NCBI RefSeq assembly: GCF_016907955.1
Contig: NZ_JAFBCX010000018.1
Location: 1 to 64,000 of the forward strand
DNA length: 64,000 bases
Direction: 5' to 3'
Source: Lentzea nigeriaca
GTDB taxonomy: Bacteria; Actinomycetota; Actinomycetes; Mycobacteriales; Pseudonocardiaceae
A program made the translations under genes and the position numbers. Positions 43,471 to 51,430 of the stretch are shown here, one piece after another. The notes beneath the pieces were generated by a model, which was given only the letters and a program-made list of their open reading frames with translations, made no database searches and had not been told where the DNA came from. Each line of letters opens with the position of its first letter. Position 1 is the first letter of the stretch.

Positions 43471-43483
43471 GCCGCAACTGGGT

Positions 43484-43906
43484 CTAGTCACCGATTCCCT
43501 TGTGCGGCACCGTGCTGCTGCCGTTCGGATGCACGGTGATGACGGCCCACGGGTTCACGCTGCCCGGCCTGCCCCCGGCGTCCTTGCAGGAGAACTCGGA
43601 CATGTTGAACGCGTTCCAGGCTCCGCTGCCGTCCTGCACGGGCGTCATGGCCTCCTCGGCGCTGCCCACCCACACGCACCACCTGCTGTCCTCCTCGTGC
43701 GTGACGTGCGGCGTGATCGTGGTGACCTTCCCGTCCTCCACGCACCAGGAGACGTAGTAGGTGTAGGTCCACTTGCCAGGCTCGGACAGCCGGACCACCT
43801 CGGACTTCTTCTCCGGCGTCGGGCAGCTCGCCTCCGCGGCCTGAGCCGTGCTCACCGGCAACCCGGCCAGGAGGACCACCGCACATCCGATGATCGTCGC
43901 TTTCAT
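43484..43906 (-). CDS. Secreted protein of unknown function
   Basis: A 140-residue protein with a clear signal peptide (MKATIIGCAVVLLAGL, cleavage likely after STAQA). The mature part has four cysteines (ASCPTPEK, SWCVEDG, RWCVWVG, FSCKDAGG), compatible with two disulfides, and looks like a small beta-rich domain. GAGGGGGA lies 6 bases before ATG 43906. It converges with the third SARP gene (stops 13 bases apart) and is divergent from the first DUF4394 gene. Family not recognised. Confidence 0.7.
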   Translation of the reverse strand: MKATIIGCAVVLLAGLPVSTAQAAEASCPTPEKKSEVVRLSEPGKWTYTYYVSWCVEDGKVTTITPHVTHEEDSRWCVWVGSAEEAMTPVQDGSGAWNAFNMSEFSCKDAGGRPGSVNPWAVITVHPNGSSTVPHKGIGD

Positions 43907-43981
43907 CGTGTTCCCCCTCGCAATCGTAGGCCCCCAATGTGGTGCCTGCACCGGGTTGTCCGCAAGGCATGTCCACGCCGC

Positions 43982-44014
43982 GTCCAATCGACGTCCAGTC
44001 GCACTGAATAGCTT
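43982..44014 (+). promoter_or_regulatory. Promoter-like block before the first DUF4394 gene
   Basis: The region contains GTCCAATCGACGTCCAG (43982-43998) and TAGCTT (44009-44014), 27 bases from start to start. The same two elements at the same distance stand before the second DUF4394 copy (44930-44962), within otherwise diverged spacers, which points to a conserved promoter. TAGCTT fits a TAnnnT -10 box. Confidence 0.5.
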
Positions 44015-44047
44015 GTCCCGCAGGGCTTTCCTACCGGAGAGGGAATG

Positions 44048-44914
44048 ATGAGGGCGCGAATCGAGAAGGGCCTTGCCGCGGTGGCCGTGGCGTTGTCGGT
44101 GGCGGCGGTCGTCGTCAGTGGTGGAGGGAGCAGCGCCGCTGCGCCGTCCGGCCTGCGGGCGTTCGGGATTTCGGCCGACGGCACGCTGATGGCGACGTTC
44201 ACCACCGATCGGCCGCAGGTGCTGGACTGGGTGCGGACGATCCAGGGCTTCTCCGGCGACACCGCCGCCGTCGGCCTCGACTTCCGGGTCCAGGACGGCC
44301 TGCTGTACCTGGTGGGCAACAAGGGCGGCATCTACACGGTCAGCCTCCCGTACCCGCCGCAGTACCCCGACCCGGTGATCAAGAAGGTCTCGCAGCTGAC
44401 GGTCGGGTTGCAGGGCACGAACTTCGGCGTCGACTTCAACCCGGCGGCCGACCGGCTGCGGGTGATCAGCGACACCGGGCAGAACCTGCGGCACGACCTC
44501 AACGCGCACAGCACCGCCGTGGACACGATGCTGACCACCCCGCCGACGACCGGTGCCACCAAGGGCGTCAGCGCCGCGGCCTACACGAACAACGACCTCA
44601 ACCCGGACACCGCGACCACGTTGTTCGACCTCGGCACGCTGACCGACCAGGTGCTGATCCAGTCACCCGCGAACAACGGGACGCTGGCGCCGACCGGCAG
44701 CCTCACCGTGAACGCCGGTCCCAACGCGGGCTTCGACATCTACAGCACACTGAGCAACGGGAAAGCGGTTTCAGCGGACGGCTTCGCCACTCTCTCCGGA
44801 CCGGACGGCTCCGCGTCGCTGTACAGCGTCAACCTGCTCAACGGGACGGCGACCAGCATCGGCAAGTTCCCGCTGCAGATCACGGACCTCGCGATCTCGC
44901 TGACCGGCAGCTGA
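44048..44914 (+). CDS. Secreted DUF4394 protein, copy 1
   Basis: A 288-residue protein with a signal sequence (basic start, then LAAVAVALSVAAVVVSGG) and a DUF4394-type body: LRAFGISADGTLMATF, LDFRVQDGLLYLVGNKGG, VDFNPAADRLRVISDTGQ and AAAYTNNDLNPDTATTLFDL. The repeating motifs suggest a beta-propeller-like extracellular protein of unknown role. ATG 44048 is chosen over 44045 for its spacing from GGAG (44036-44039) and agreement with copy 2. It forms a tandem pair with the next gene. Confidence 0.8.
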   Translation: MRARIEKGLAAVAVALSVAAVVVSGGGSSAAAPSGLRAFGISADGTLMATFTTDRPQVLDWVRTIQGFSGDTAAVGLDFRVQDGLLYLVGNKGGIYTVSLPYPPQYPDPVIKKVSQLTVGLQGTNFGVDFNPAADRLRVISDTGQNLRHDLNAHSTAVDTMLTTPPTTGATKGVSAAAYTNNDLNPDTATTLFDLGTLTDQVLIQSPANNGTLAPTGSLTVNAGPNAGFDIYSTLSNGKAVSADGFATLSGPDGSASLYSVNLLNGTATSIGKFPLQITDLAISLTGS

Positions 44915-44929
44915 TATTCCCGCCCGCTC

Positions 44930-44962
44930 GTCCAGTCGACGTCCAGACCTCTCGAATAGCTT
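44930..44962 (+). promoter_or_regulatory. Promoter-like block before the second DUF4394 gene
   Basis: GTCCAGTCGACGTCCAG (44930-44946) followed by TAGCTT (44957-44962), 27 bases from start to start, repeating the arrangement before copy 1. It lies in the 82-base gap between the copies, so each copy appears to have its own promoter. Confidence 0.5.
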
Positions 44963-44996
44963 GTGCCACAAGGACTTCGGCACAGGGAGTGGGCTG

Positions 44997-45860
44997 ATGA
45001 GGGCACGGGTCAAGAAGGGTGCCGCCGCAGTGGCCGTGGCGTTGTCGGTCGTGGCGGCGGCCGTCGTCGGCGGCGGGCAGAGCAGTGTCGCGCAGCCGTC
45101 CGGCCTGCGGGCGTTCGGGATCACCGCGGACGGCACGCTGATGGCGACGTTCACCACGAACAAGCCACAAGAGCTGAACTGGGTGAGAGCGATCGGCGGG
45201 TTCTCCGGCGACACCGCGGCGATCGGCCTGGACTTCCGGGTCCAGGACGGCCTGCTGTACCTGGTGGGCAACAAGGGCGGCGTCTACACGGTCAAGACCC
45301 CGCCGCAGGTCGACGACGTCACCGTCACGAAGGTCTCGCAGCTGACGGTTCCGCTGTACGGCACGAACTTCGGCGTCGACTTCAACCCGGCCCTGGACCG
45401 CCTCCGGATCATCAGCGACACGGGCCAGAACCTGCGGCACAACCTCGGCGACAACACCACGACGGAGGACGCGGTCCTGTCCACCCCGCCCGCGCTCGGG
45501 CCCACCAGGGGCGTCACGGCCGCGGCCTACACCAACAACGACCTGAACCCCGACACCGCGACCACGTTGTTCGACATCGGCACGGCCACCGACGAGCTGC
45601 TCATCCAGTCGCCGGCCAACAACGGCCTGCTCACCGCGGTCGGCAAACTGACCGTCGACGCCGGTGCCAACGCGGGCTTCGACATCTACAGCACGCTGAG
45701 CAACGGCAAAGCCGTCACGTCGACCGGATTCGCCACTCTCGTCGCACCGAACGGCACTGCCTCTCTGTACAGCGTCAACCTGCTCAACGGCACTGCCGCC
45801 AGTCTCGGCCAGTTCCCGCTGGCCGTCACGGACCTGGCGATCACGCTGACCGGAAGCTGA
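44997..45860 (+). CDS. Secreted DUF4394 protein, copy 2
   Basis: A 287-residue paralogue of the preceding gene with the same layout: signal sequence (VKKGAAAVAVALSVVAAAVV), LRAFGITADGTLMATF, LDFRVQDGLLYLVGNKGG, VDFNPALDRLRIISDTGQ and a C-terminus ITLTGS. The copies are very similar in the core and diverge in the central loop, so this is a tandem duplication that includes the promoter. GGGAG lies 7 bases before ATG 44997. A strong hairpin follows the stop. Confidence 0.8.
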   Translation: MRARVKKGAAAVAVALSVVAAAVVGGGQSSVAQPSGLRAFGITADGTLMATFTTNKPQELNWVRAIGGFSGDTAAIGLDFRVQDGLLYLVGNKGGVYTVKTPPQVDDVTVTKVSQLTVPLYGTNFGVDFNPALDRLRIISDTGQNLRHNLGDNTTTEDAVLSTPPALGPTRGVTAAAYTNNDLNPDTATTLFDIGTATDELLIQSPANNGLLTAVGKLTVDAGANAGFDIYSTLSNGKAVTSTGFATLVAPNGTASLYSVNLLNGTAASLGQFPLAVTDLAITLTGS

Positions 45861-45867
45861 CCACCGT

Positions 45868-45918
45868 AAAGTGGCCTCTCGGGATACCTTCGAAATGGGT
45901 ATCCCGAGAGGCCACTTT
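45868..45918. terminator. Long perfect hairpin, terminator
   Basis: Two perfectly complementary 20-base arms (45868-45887 beginning AAAGTGGCC, and 45899-45918 ending GGCCACTTT) enclose an 11-base loop containing TTCGAA. The outer A and T runs give a U-tract on either strand. It lies 8 bases after the DUF4394 copy 2 stop and 19 bases before the next start, fitting a strong terminator. Confidence 0.85.
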
Positions 45919-45937
45919 CTGGTGAACGCTTGCCGGT

Positions 45938-46372
45938 GTGACCGAACAACACACCATCATCGAGCTCGACGACGAGAACACCGGGCTGGCGTACGAGGCG
46001 ATGCGTGCACTCCGCCCGCACCTCACCTCCGAGGACGCCTTCGTCTCCGCGGTACGGATCCAGCGCAAGGAGGGCTACCGGCTCATCGCCTCCCTCGACT
46101 CCGCCGGTCGGGTGGCCGCGGTGGCGGGATTCCGGCAGATGACGAACCTCTACGCCGGATCGCATCTCTACGTCGACGACGTGAGCACGCTCCCGTCCGC
46201 GCGGAAGCAGGGCCACGCGGGCGCCCTGCTCAGGTGGGTCGACGAGGAAGCCCGCCGCCTCGGTTGCGCGGGAGTCCACCTGGACTCGGGGACGCATCGG
46301 CACGACGCTCACCGGCTCTACCTGGGTTCCGGCTACGTCATCCCGGCGTTGCACTTCAGCAAGACGTTCTGA
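45938..46372 (+). CDS. GNAT family N-acetyltransferase
   Basis: A 144-residue GNAT protein. The acetyl-CoA binding region is visible as HLYVDDVSTLPSARKQGHAG followed by LLRWVDEEARRLGC, and the late motif DAHRLYLGSGY closes the fold. Substrate unknown. GTG start at 45938, 19 bases after the terminator hairpin. Separated from the glycosyltransferase by 19 bases on the same strand. Confidence 0.85.
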   Translation: MTEQHTIIELDDENTGLAYEAMRALRPHLTSEDAFVSAVRIQRKEGYRLIASLDSAGRVAAVAGFRQMTNLYAGSHLYVDDVSTLPSARKQGHAGALLRWVDEEARRLGCAGVHLDSGTHRHDAHRLYLGSGYVIPALHFSKTF

Positions 46373-46391
46373 GAACGGCAGACTGGCCGGT

Positions 46392-47558
46392 GTGCGGGTA
46401 GCTGTCGTCTCAGGGGGCGATCCGGGCCACGTCGTTCCGGCGATGGCGCTGTGCCTGCGGTTCGCGGAGGCCGGGGACACGCCGGTCCTGCTCACCGGAG
46501 GCCGCTGGGTCGACGCCGCCCGCCGGGAGGGGATCGCGGCCTCTCACGTTCCCGGTCTGTCGCTGGCCGATCTGCGCGACGTTCCCGATCTCGGGCAGGC
46601 TTTGCACGACCAGGCCGCGGTGCTGGCGAAGGCGCTCACCCCTCAACTGGCCGCTCTCGCACCGGATCTGGTGGTGTGCGACGTCCTCGCGCTGGGGGCG
46701 AGCATGGCCGCCGAGCTGCTCGGCGTGCCGTGGGCGCAGCTGTCGCCCCATCCGCTCTACGAGCCGTCTCGGCGGCTGCCTCCGATGGGCAGCGGACTGG
46801 CCGCCGGAACGGGCGTGCGCGGCAGGCTGCGCGACGCCGTGCTGCGCGCGATGGCCGCCAGGTCGATTCGTCAGGGCGAGAGGCAACGCGCCGTTGTGCG
46901 GCAACGGATCGGCCTGGGCGTACGGGAGACGGGCCCGGTGGCGCGGCTGATCGCGACGTTGCCCGCGCTGGAGGTGCCGCGCCCGGACTGGCCGGCCACT
47001 GCTCACGTCGTCGGCCCGCTGTTGTGGGAGGCCAGTCAGGAGCGGATGACCCCACCTCCTGGCACCGCCCCACTGGTGATGATCGCGCCGTCGACGGCGT
47101 GGACCGGCGCCGCCGACATGGCCGGGATGACGCTGGAGGCGTTGCGGGGCCTGGGAGTGCGGGCCGTGGTGTCGACGTTCGCCCCGGCACCGGCGGTCCT
47201 GCCGGAGTGGGCCCGGTCGGGGCCGGGCAGGCAGGACGAGCTGCTGCGCGAGTCGTCCGTGCTGGTCTGCGGTGGCGGCCACGGGATGCTGGCCAAGGCG
47301 TTGCGGGCGAAGGTGCCCGTCGTGGTGGTGCCGGGCGGCGGCGACCAGTGGGAGATGGCCAACCGGGTGGCGCGGCAGGGGAGCGGGCTGATCGTCCGCC
47401 CGTCCACAGTGGACGGGCTGCGAACGGCGGTAGGGCGGGTGTTGGACGAACCGGGTTTCGCTGCCGCCGCGGCCAGGGCGGCGGCGACCGCGGCCGAGGT
47501 GCGCGACCCCGTCGAGGTGTGCCGCGCGGCCCGGCTGCCGGAAGGAACGGGGAGATGA
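46392..47558 (+). CDS. Glycosyltransferase, GT1/UGT-like
   Basis: A 388-residue GT-B fold protein. The N-terminal nucleotide-fold motif is RVAVVSGGDPGHVVPAMALC, and the C-terminal donor-binding region reads SSVLVCGGGHGMLAKALRAK, then PVVVVPGGGDQWEMANRV, as in macrolide-type and UGT glycosyltransferases. It should transfer an activated sugar to a small molecule or lipid; acceptor unknown. It is outside the NRPS operon by 6 kb and separated by a terminator, so a link to the cluster is not supported. GTG start at 46392. Confidence 0.85.
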   Translation: MRVAVVSGGDPGHVVPAMALCLRFAEAGDTPVLLTGGRWVDAARREGIAASHVPGLSLADLRDVPDLGQALHDQAAVLAKALTPQLAALAPDLVVCDVLALGASMAAELLGVPWAQLSPHPLYEPSRRLPPMGSGLAAGTGVRGRLRDAVLRAMAARSIRQGERQRAVVRQRIGLGVRETGPVARLIATLPALEVPRPDWPATAHVVGPLLWEASQERMTPPPGTAPLVMIAPSTAWTGAADMAGMTLEALRGLGVRAVVSTFAPAPAVLPEWARSGPGRQDELLRESSVLVCGGGHGMLAKALRAKVPVVVVPGGGDQWEMANRVARQGSGLIVRPSTVDGLRTAVGRVLDEPGFAAAAARAAATAAEVRDPVEVCRAARLPEGTGR

Positions 47559-47755
47559 GCAAGGAGTTCGGCGCCGTCTCCGCGAGGTGTGGAACCGTTG
47601 TGGGCCACGGTATGACCGCGACATGGGCTTCTTCGAACGGATTCGGTTCAAGCAGTGAGGTGCTGCCATGCCGCGCACCGTACATGACAATGGTTATCGG
47701 TACACATAAGGGTGGCTGAGTATGCTCAACGCAAGTCAGGTGTAGGCTCCGGACC

Positions 47756-48232
47756 ATGCCCATGCAGATGAGCGGGCCGCTGGCCGCATTGGACAAATGG
47801 CAGCCGGACGGGTGTTCCATGGCGATGGCCCTGGACATCATCGGCACCAAGTCGGCGATGTTGCTGCTGCGGGAGGCGTTCTACGGCACCACGCGGTTCG
47901 ACGGCTTCGTGCGCCGCGTCGGCATCACCGAGGCGGTCGCCGCCAAGCGGCTCAAGGAACTCGTCGAGGCCGGCCTGCTGGAGAAGCGGCCGTACCAGGA
48001 GCCGGGCTCGCGGACGCGCTACGAGTACGTCCTCACGGAGATGGGCAACGCGCTGCTGCCGGTGATCGTCGCGTTGATGCAGTGGGGCGACACGTACCTG
48101 CGCGACGGCGAGGGGCCGCTGCGGGTCGTGTCGGCGGAGACGGGCGAGCCCGTCAGCGTGCGGGTCGCCCCGTCCGGCACCGACTCGCTCGGGCCGGAGG
48201 GGCTGGCCGTCCGGATCAATCGGAAGGGATGA
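47756..48232 (+). CDS. HxlR-family transcriptional regulator
   Basis: A 158-residue HxlR-type winged-helix repressor: CSMAMALDIIGTKSAMLLLR, FDGFVRRVGITEAVAAKRLK, then LLEKRPYQEPGSRTRYEYVL. ATG 47756. The upstream 197-base gap is less GC-rich near 47690-47730 and contains ATGACA and CATAAG elements that could be a promoter, plus two GTAC sites. Its end overlaps the convergent thioesterase gene by 17 bases; the thioesterase/thiolase unit is the likely target, but no shared operator was found. Confidence 0.88.
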   Translation: MPMQMSGPLAALDKWQPDGCSMAMALDIIGTKSAMLLLREAFYGTTRFDGFVRRVGITEAVAAKRLKELVEAGLLEKRPYQEPGSRTRYEYVLTEMGNALLPVIVALMQWGDTYLRDGEGPLRVVSAETGEPVSVRVAPSGTDSLGPEGLAVRINRKG

Positions 48233-48701
48233 GCAGGCACGTCGTCACGGCGTGGGCGATCATCCTGCCGGAGCCGTCGGTGATGCGAGCCTCGGCGGTG
48301 GCGGTGCGGCGGCCGATGGTGACCACGGTGCCCTCGCAGGTGAGCAGCCCGCTGTCCACAGTGGCCGCTCGGGTGAACTTGATCGTCAGGTCCAGCGACG
48401 TGTAACCAGTGCCCGCTGGCAGTTTCGTGTGGACAGCGCAGCCCAGCGCGGTGTCGGCGAGCGTGGACAGGATGCCGCCGTGCACCGTGCCGAGCGGGTT
48501 GTAGTGCCACTCCGCGGGTTCCAGCTCGAACCGCGCCCACCCGTCGCCGACCTCCACCGGCACGATGCCGGTGGTCTGCGCGGCCGGAGGCGGTGGCAGG
48601 TCGCCGGTGCCGATGCGTTTGAGGAACTCGATCCCGTCCATCCCGGTGACGGCGTCCGCGAGGATCCGCGGGTCACTCCACTCGTAGCTGCGCTGCCGCA
48701 C
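48216..48701 (-). CDS. PaaI-type hotdog thioesterase
   Basis: A 161-residue hotdog-fold protein: GIVPVEVGDGWARFELEP, the signature HYNPLGTVHGGILSTLADTA and SLDLTIKFTRAATVDSGLL. It should hydrolyse acyl-CoA thioesters. GTG start at 48701 is 2 bases after the thiolase stop, so the two are coupled: thiolase plus acyl-CoA thioesterase acting on the same CoA pool. Converges with and overlaps the HxlR gene. Confidence 0.88.
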   Translation of the reverse strand: MRQRSYEWSDPRILADAVTGMDGIEFLKRIGTGDLPPPPAAQTTGIVPVEVGDGWARFELEPAEWHYNPLGTVHGGILSTLADTALGCAVHTKLPAGTGYTSLDLTIKFTRAATVDSGLLTCEGTVVTIGRRTATAEARITDGSGRMIAHAVTTCLLIPSD

Positions 48702-48703
48702 CG

Positions 48704-49876
48704 TCAGAGCCTTTCGACGATGGTGGCGTTGGCGAGTCCGCCCGCCTCGCACATCACCTGGAGCCCGTAACGGCCGCCGGTCTGCTCGAGGTTGTTGATC
48801 AGCGTGGTCATCAGGCGCGCGCCCGAACTGCCGAGCGGGTGGCCGATGGCGATGGCGCCACCGTTGATGTTGACCTTGGCGAGGTCCGCGCCGGTGTCCG
48901 CCTGCCACGCCAGCACGACGGACGCGAACGCCTCGTTGACCTCGAAGGCGTCGATGTCGTGGATCGTGAGCCCGGCGCGGGCGAGAACCTTGTGCGTGGC
49001 CGGGATGATGCCGGTGAGCATGAGCACCGGGTCGTCGCCGACGACGGCGAACGAGTGGACGCGGGCGCGCGGGCGGAGCCCCAGCCGGGCGGCCGTTTCC
49101 TCGCTCGTCACGAGCAGTGCGGCGGCGCCGTCGTTGACCGGTGAGCTGTTGCCCGCCGTGACCCGCCAGTCCAGGTCCGGGAACCGCTGCTCCCAGTGCT
49201 CGTCGCGGAACGCGGGCCGGAGTCCGGCGAGGACCTCGGTGGTGGTGTCCGGCCGGATCGTCTCGTCGGTGCGCAGGTCGTTCACGACTGTCACCTGGGA
49301 GTCGAAGAAGCCGTTCTTCCACGCCGTGGCGGCGCGCTGGTGGGACTCGGCGGAGAACTCGTCGAGCCGTGCGCGGGAGAGGTTCCAGCGGTCGGCGATG
49401 AGCTCGGCGCTGATGCCCTGGGGGACGAGGTCGTAGCGCTCCAGCACCTTCATGCCCGCGAAGTTCCGGCCGAGCGTCTGCGAACCGATCGGGATGCGGC
49501 TCATCGACTCGACGCCGGACGCGATGACGACGTCGTACGCGCCCGCCATCACGCCCTGGGCTGCGAAGTGCAGCGCCTGCTGGCTGGACCCGCACTGGCG
49601 GTCGACGGTCACGCCCGGCACCGACTCCGGGAACCCGGCGGCGAGCGCGGCCCAGCGGGCGGTGTTGCCGGACTGCTCGCCGACCTGGCCGACGGCGCCG
49701 CTGATGACGTCGTCGACCACGGCCGGGTCGATGCCGGTGCGCTCCACGAGCGCGGCGAGGACCGTGCTGTGCAGGTCGACGGGGTGGATCTCGGAGTACG
49801 CGCCGCCGGGCTTGCCCTTGGCGAGCGGCGTGCGAACGGCGTCGACGATGACCGCAGTCTGACTAGTGGTAGCCAT
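48704..49876 (-). CDS. Acetyl-CoA acetyltransferase (thiolase)
   Basis: A 390-residue thiolase with active-site cysteine in VDRQCGSSQQALHFAAQG, histidine in NGGAIAIGHPLGSSGAR and the C-terminal cysteine motif VMCEAGGLANATIVERL (alanine where glycine is more common). Catalyses thiolytic cleavage or formation of 3-ketoacyl-CoA; degradative or synthetic use cannot be told. ATG 49876 is preferred to 49885 because it begins like other family members (MATTSQTAVIVDAVRTPL). A 10-bp inverted repeat covers the start codon, suggesting repressor control. Confidence 0.92.
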   Translation of the reverse strand: MATTSQTAVIVDAVRTPLAKGKPGGAYSEIHPVDLHSTVLAALVERTGIDPAVVDDVISGAVGQVGEQSGNTARWAALAAGFPESVPGVTVDRQCGSSQQALHFAAQGVMAGAYDVVIASGVESMSRIPIGSQTLGRNFAGMKVLERYDLVPQGISAELIADRWNLSRARLDEFSAESHQRAATAWKNGFFDSQVTVVNDLRTDETIRPDTTTEVLAGLRPAFRDEHWEQRFPDLDWRVTAGNSSPVNDGAAALLVTSEETAARLGLRPRARVHSFAVVGDDPVLMLTGIIPATHKVLARAGLTIHDIDAFEVNEAFASVVLAWQADTGADLAKVNINGGAIAIGHPLGSSGARLMTTLINNLEQTGGRYGLQVMCEAGGLANATIVERL

Positions 49877-49902
49877 AGTCAGCACACTAACCGCTGACTA
49901 TG
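49874..49902. promoter_or_regulatory. Inverted repeat operator at the thiolase start
   Basis: Perfect 10-base arms CATAGTCAGC (49874-49883) and GCTGACTATG (49893-49902) with a 9-base spacer. The left arm includes the thiolase start codon on the minus strand. The symmetry and size fit a TetR-like or similar dimeric repressor site. The short, AT-richer stretch just upstream (49903-49918) probably holds the promoter. Confidence 0.6.
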
Positions 49903-49924
49903 GAAAAGCAAAGTTAGATGTGGG

Positions 49925-50431
49925 TCACAAGGTCTTGTGGAAGACGAGGAAGTCGCACGGACACGCGAGCCGCGGCACCAGCGACGGGTAGTCCTCGCCG
50001 AGGTCGCCCGTGCGCACGACCTGGTAGCCGATGCGCGTGTACCAGCCGCGCAGGAACTCCTTGACCGGGTGTTTCCACGTCCGCGGCACGAGCAGCTCCA
50101 GCTGCATGTGCGACAGACCGCGGTCGCGGCCCCACTGCTCGGCGAACGACACGAGCTTCCTGCCGACACCGGTACCGCGCTCCTCCGGGGCGGCGACGAG
50201 CATCCCGAACTCGCCCAGGCGGTCGTCGAGCTGCTGGATGCGGACGGCACCCACCACGCGGTCGTCCGGCCGGACGACCGCGATCTGCCCGGCGTCGATG
50301 AGGTCCGCCACCTCGGCCTCACCGGTCCGCGCGGCGCCGTCGAGCCAGAGCCCTTCCTCTGCCGCCGCGTACACGCGGTTCACCAGGGCGGCGATCTCCG
50401 CGGCGAGCCCGGTGTCGCCGGTGAAGGTCAC
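49925..50431 (-). CDS. GNAT family N-acetyltransferase
   Basis: A 168-residue GNAT protein. Motif A reads FGMLVAAPEERGTGVGRKLV followed by FAEQWGRDRGLSHMQLELL, and the tail has FLRGWYTRIGYQVVRTGDL. GTG at 50431 overlaps the stop of the upstream membrane-protein gene (GTGA), so the two are coupled. Substrate not predictable. 48 bases separate it from the thiolase gene, which has its own operator. Confidence 0.85.
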   Translation of the reverse strand: MTFTGDTGLAAEIAALVNRVYAAAEEGLWLDGAARTGEAEVADLIDAGQIAVVRPDDRVVGAVRIQQLDDRLGEFGMLVAAPEERGTGVGRKLVSFAEQWGRDRGLSHMQLELLVPRTWKHPVKEFLRGWYTRIGYQVVRTGDLGEDYPSLVPRLACPCDFLVFHKTL

Positions 50432-51405
50432 CACGGCGGCGGCTGGGTGGTCTCGGCGAGCTTGTGCGCGTGCTGCAGCACGCCCAGTTCGCGCAGCATC
50501 CGGTCGCGCTGCACCGGGTCGTGCGCGACGTGTGAGGCGTGCAGGGCCTTGCGCAGCCGCCTGGTACGGAACGGAGTCCATCGGCCGGCTAGGGCCAGCC
50601 TGGCCGCTCGCAAGGCGGCCCGGTCGCGCGTGCGGGCCAGGGCGTCGCGGTGGTCGTCACCCAAGCCCAGCAACGACAGCAGGCGTTCCCTCAGCTCCCG
50701 CCCCACCCGTGCCCAGGTGGTCGTGCGTTGCCGCGTCGCGCGGATCTCGATGCCGAGCGCGAGGTGCAGCATCACCAGGCCCAGCACCGGTCCGAGCAGG
50801 ACGCGGGCCGTACCCGCGACCGGGCCGGACAGGCTGAGGGCGGCGAACGCGGCGAACGCCGTCAGCGCCCACGCCACCAGGCGGGCCGCGCCGGGACGAC
50901 CGTCCCGGCGCACTCCCGCGCGCATGGCCCAGCCGCACGCGATCAGCGCCGCCTCCATCACGGAGAACAGGACGACCCGCTCCACGACGTCGGTGATCCC
51001 CAGGCGCTGCGCGAAAAACCGCCACGAGGTGTCCACGCTGACACCGATGCTCAGCACCGCGACGGCGTAGAAACCCTTGGCACCGGCGGGTTTCTGCGGT
51101 TCGACGGGCGCGCCGCCGTCCGCCTCGTCGAGCTTCGCGATCAGTTCCGGAGTCAGCGGTATGTGGCCGCTCGTGTCGGTCACACCGTTGCGGGCGCGCC
51201 ATTCGTTCACGATCGGCGCGGTGTACGGCCGGCTGGGCGTCTCTTGCCCGTGTTCGCCCAGCCAGCTGCGCACGTCCTCGACGGTGCTCCCGCGCGGCAT
51301 GTGCTCCAGCGCGTACAGGATCTTCTGCTTCTTGGTTTTGAGCCGGCCTAACGCGGCGTCGTGCAGGGTGTTGTGGCCGACCTTGTCCGTGGTCACCCGC
51401 GGCAC
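50428..51405 (-). CDS. Membrane protein resembling DUF2637/SpdB-type proteins
   Basis: A 325-residue protein. An N-terminal soluble part (about 1-105) could include a helix-turn-helix-like segment (TVEDVRSWLGEHG). About four membrane segments follow between residues 108 and 220 (GFYAVAVLSIGVSVDTSWRF, VVLFSVMEAALIACGWAMRA, LVAWALTAFAAFAALSLSG, VLLGPVLGLVMLHLALGIE), then a strongly basic C-terminal region. The membrane block recalls DUF2637 and SpdB-like proteins of actinomycete plasmids, but no transfer genes are nearby. Start GTG 51405 or 51396. Confidence 0.6.
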   Translation of the reverse strand: MPRVTTDKVGHNTLHDAALGRLKTKKQKILYALEHMPRGSTVEDVRSWLGEHGQETPSRPYTAPIVNEWRARNGVTDTSGHIPLTPELIAKLDEADGGAPVEPQKPAGAKGFYAVAVLSIGVSVDTSWRFFAQRLGITDVVERVVLFSVMEAALIACGWAMRAGVRRDGRPGAARLVAWALTAFAAFAALSLSGPVAGTARVLLGPVLGLVMLHLALGIEIRATRQRTTTWARVGRELRERLLSLLGLGDDHRDALARTRDRAALRAARLALAGRWTPFRTRRLRKALHASHVAHDPVQRDRMLRELGVLQHAHKLAETTQPPPW

Positions 51406-51430
51406 CCTACCGTGTCACGAGGCGTGGTCC

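Noticed and set aside
46392..47558. Glycosyltransferase as a tailoring enzyme of the NRPS product
   Set aside because: It lies 6 kb beyond the operon, behind unrelated secreted-protein genes and a strong terminator; no sugar-biosynthesis genes are present.
50428..51405. Integrative plasmid remnant suggested by the SpdB-like membrane protein
   Set aside because: No replication, transfer, integrase or attachment-site sequences were seen nearby.
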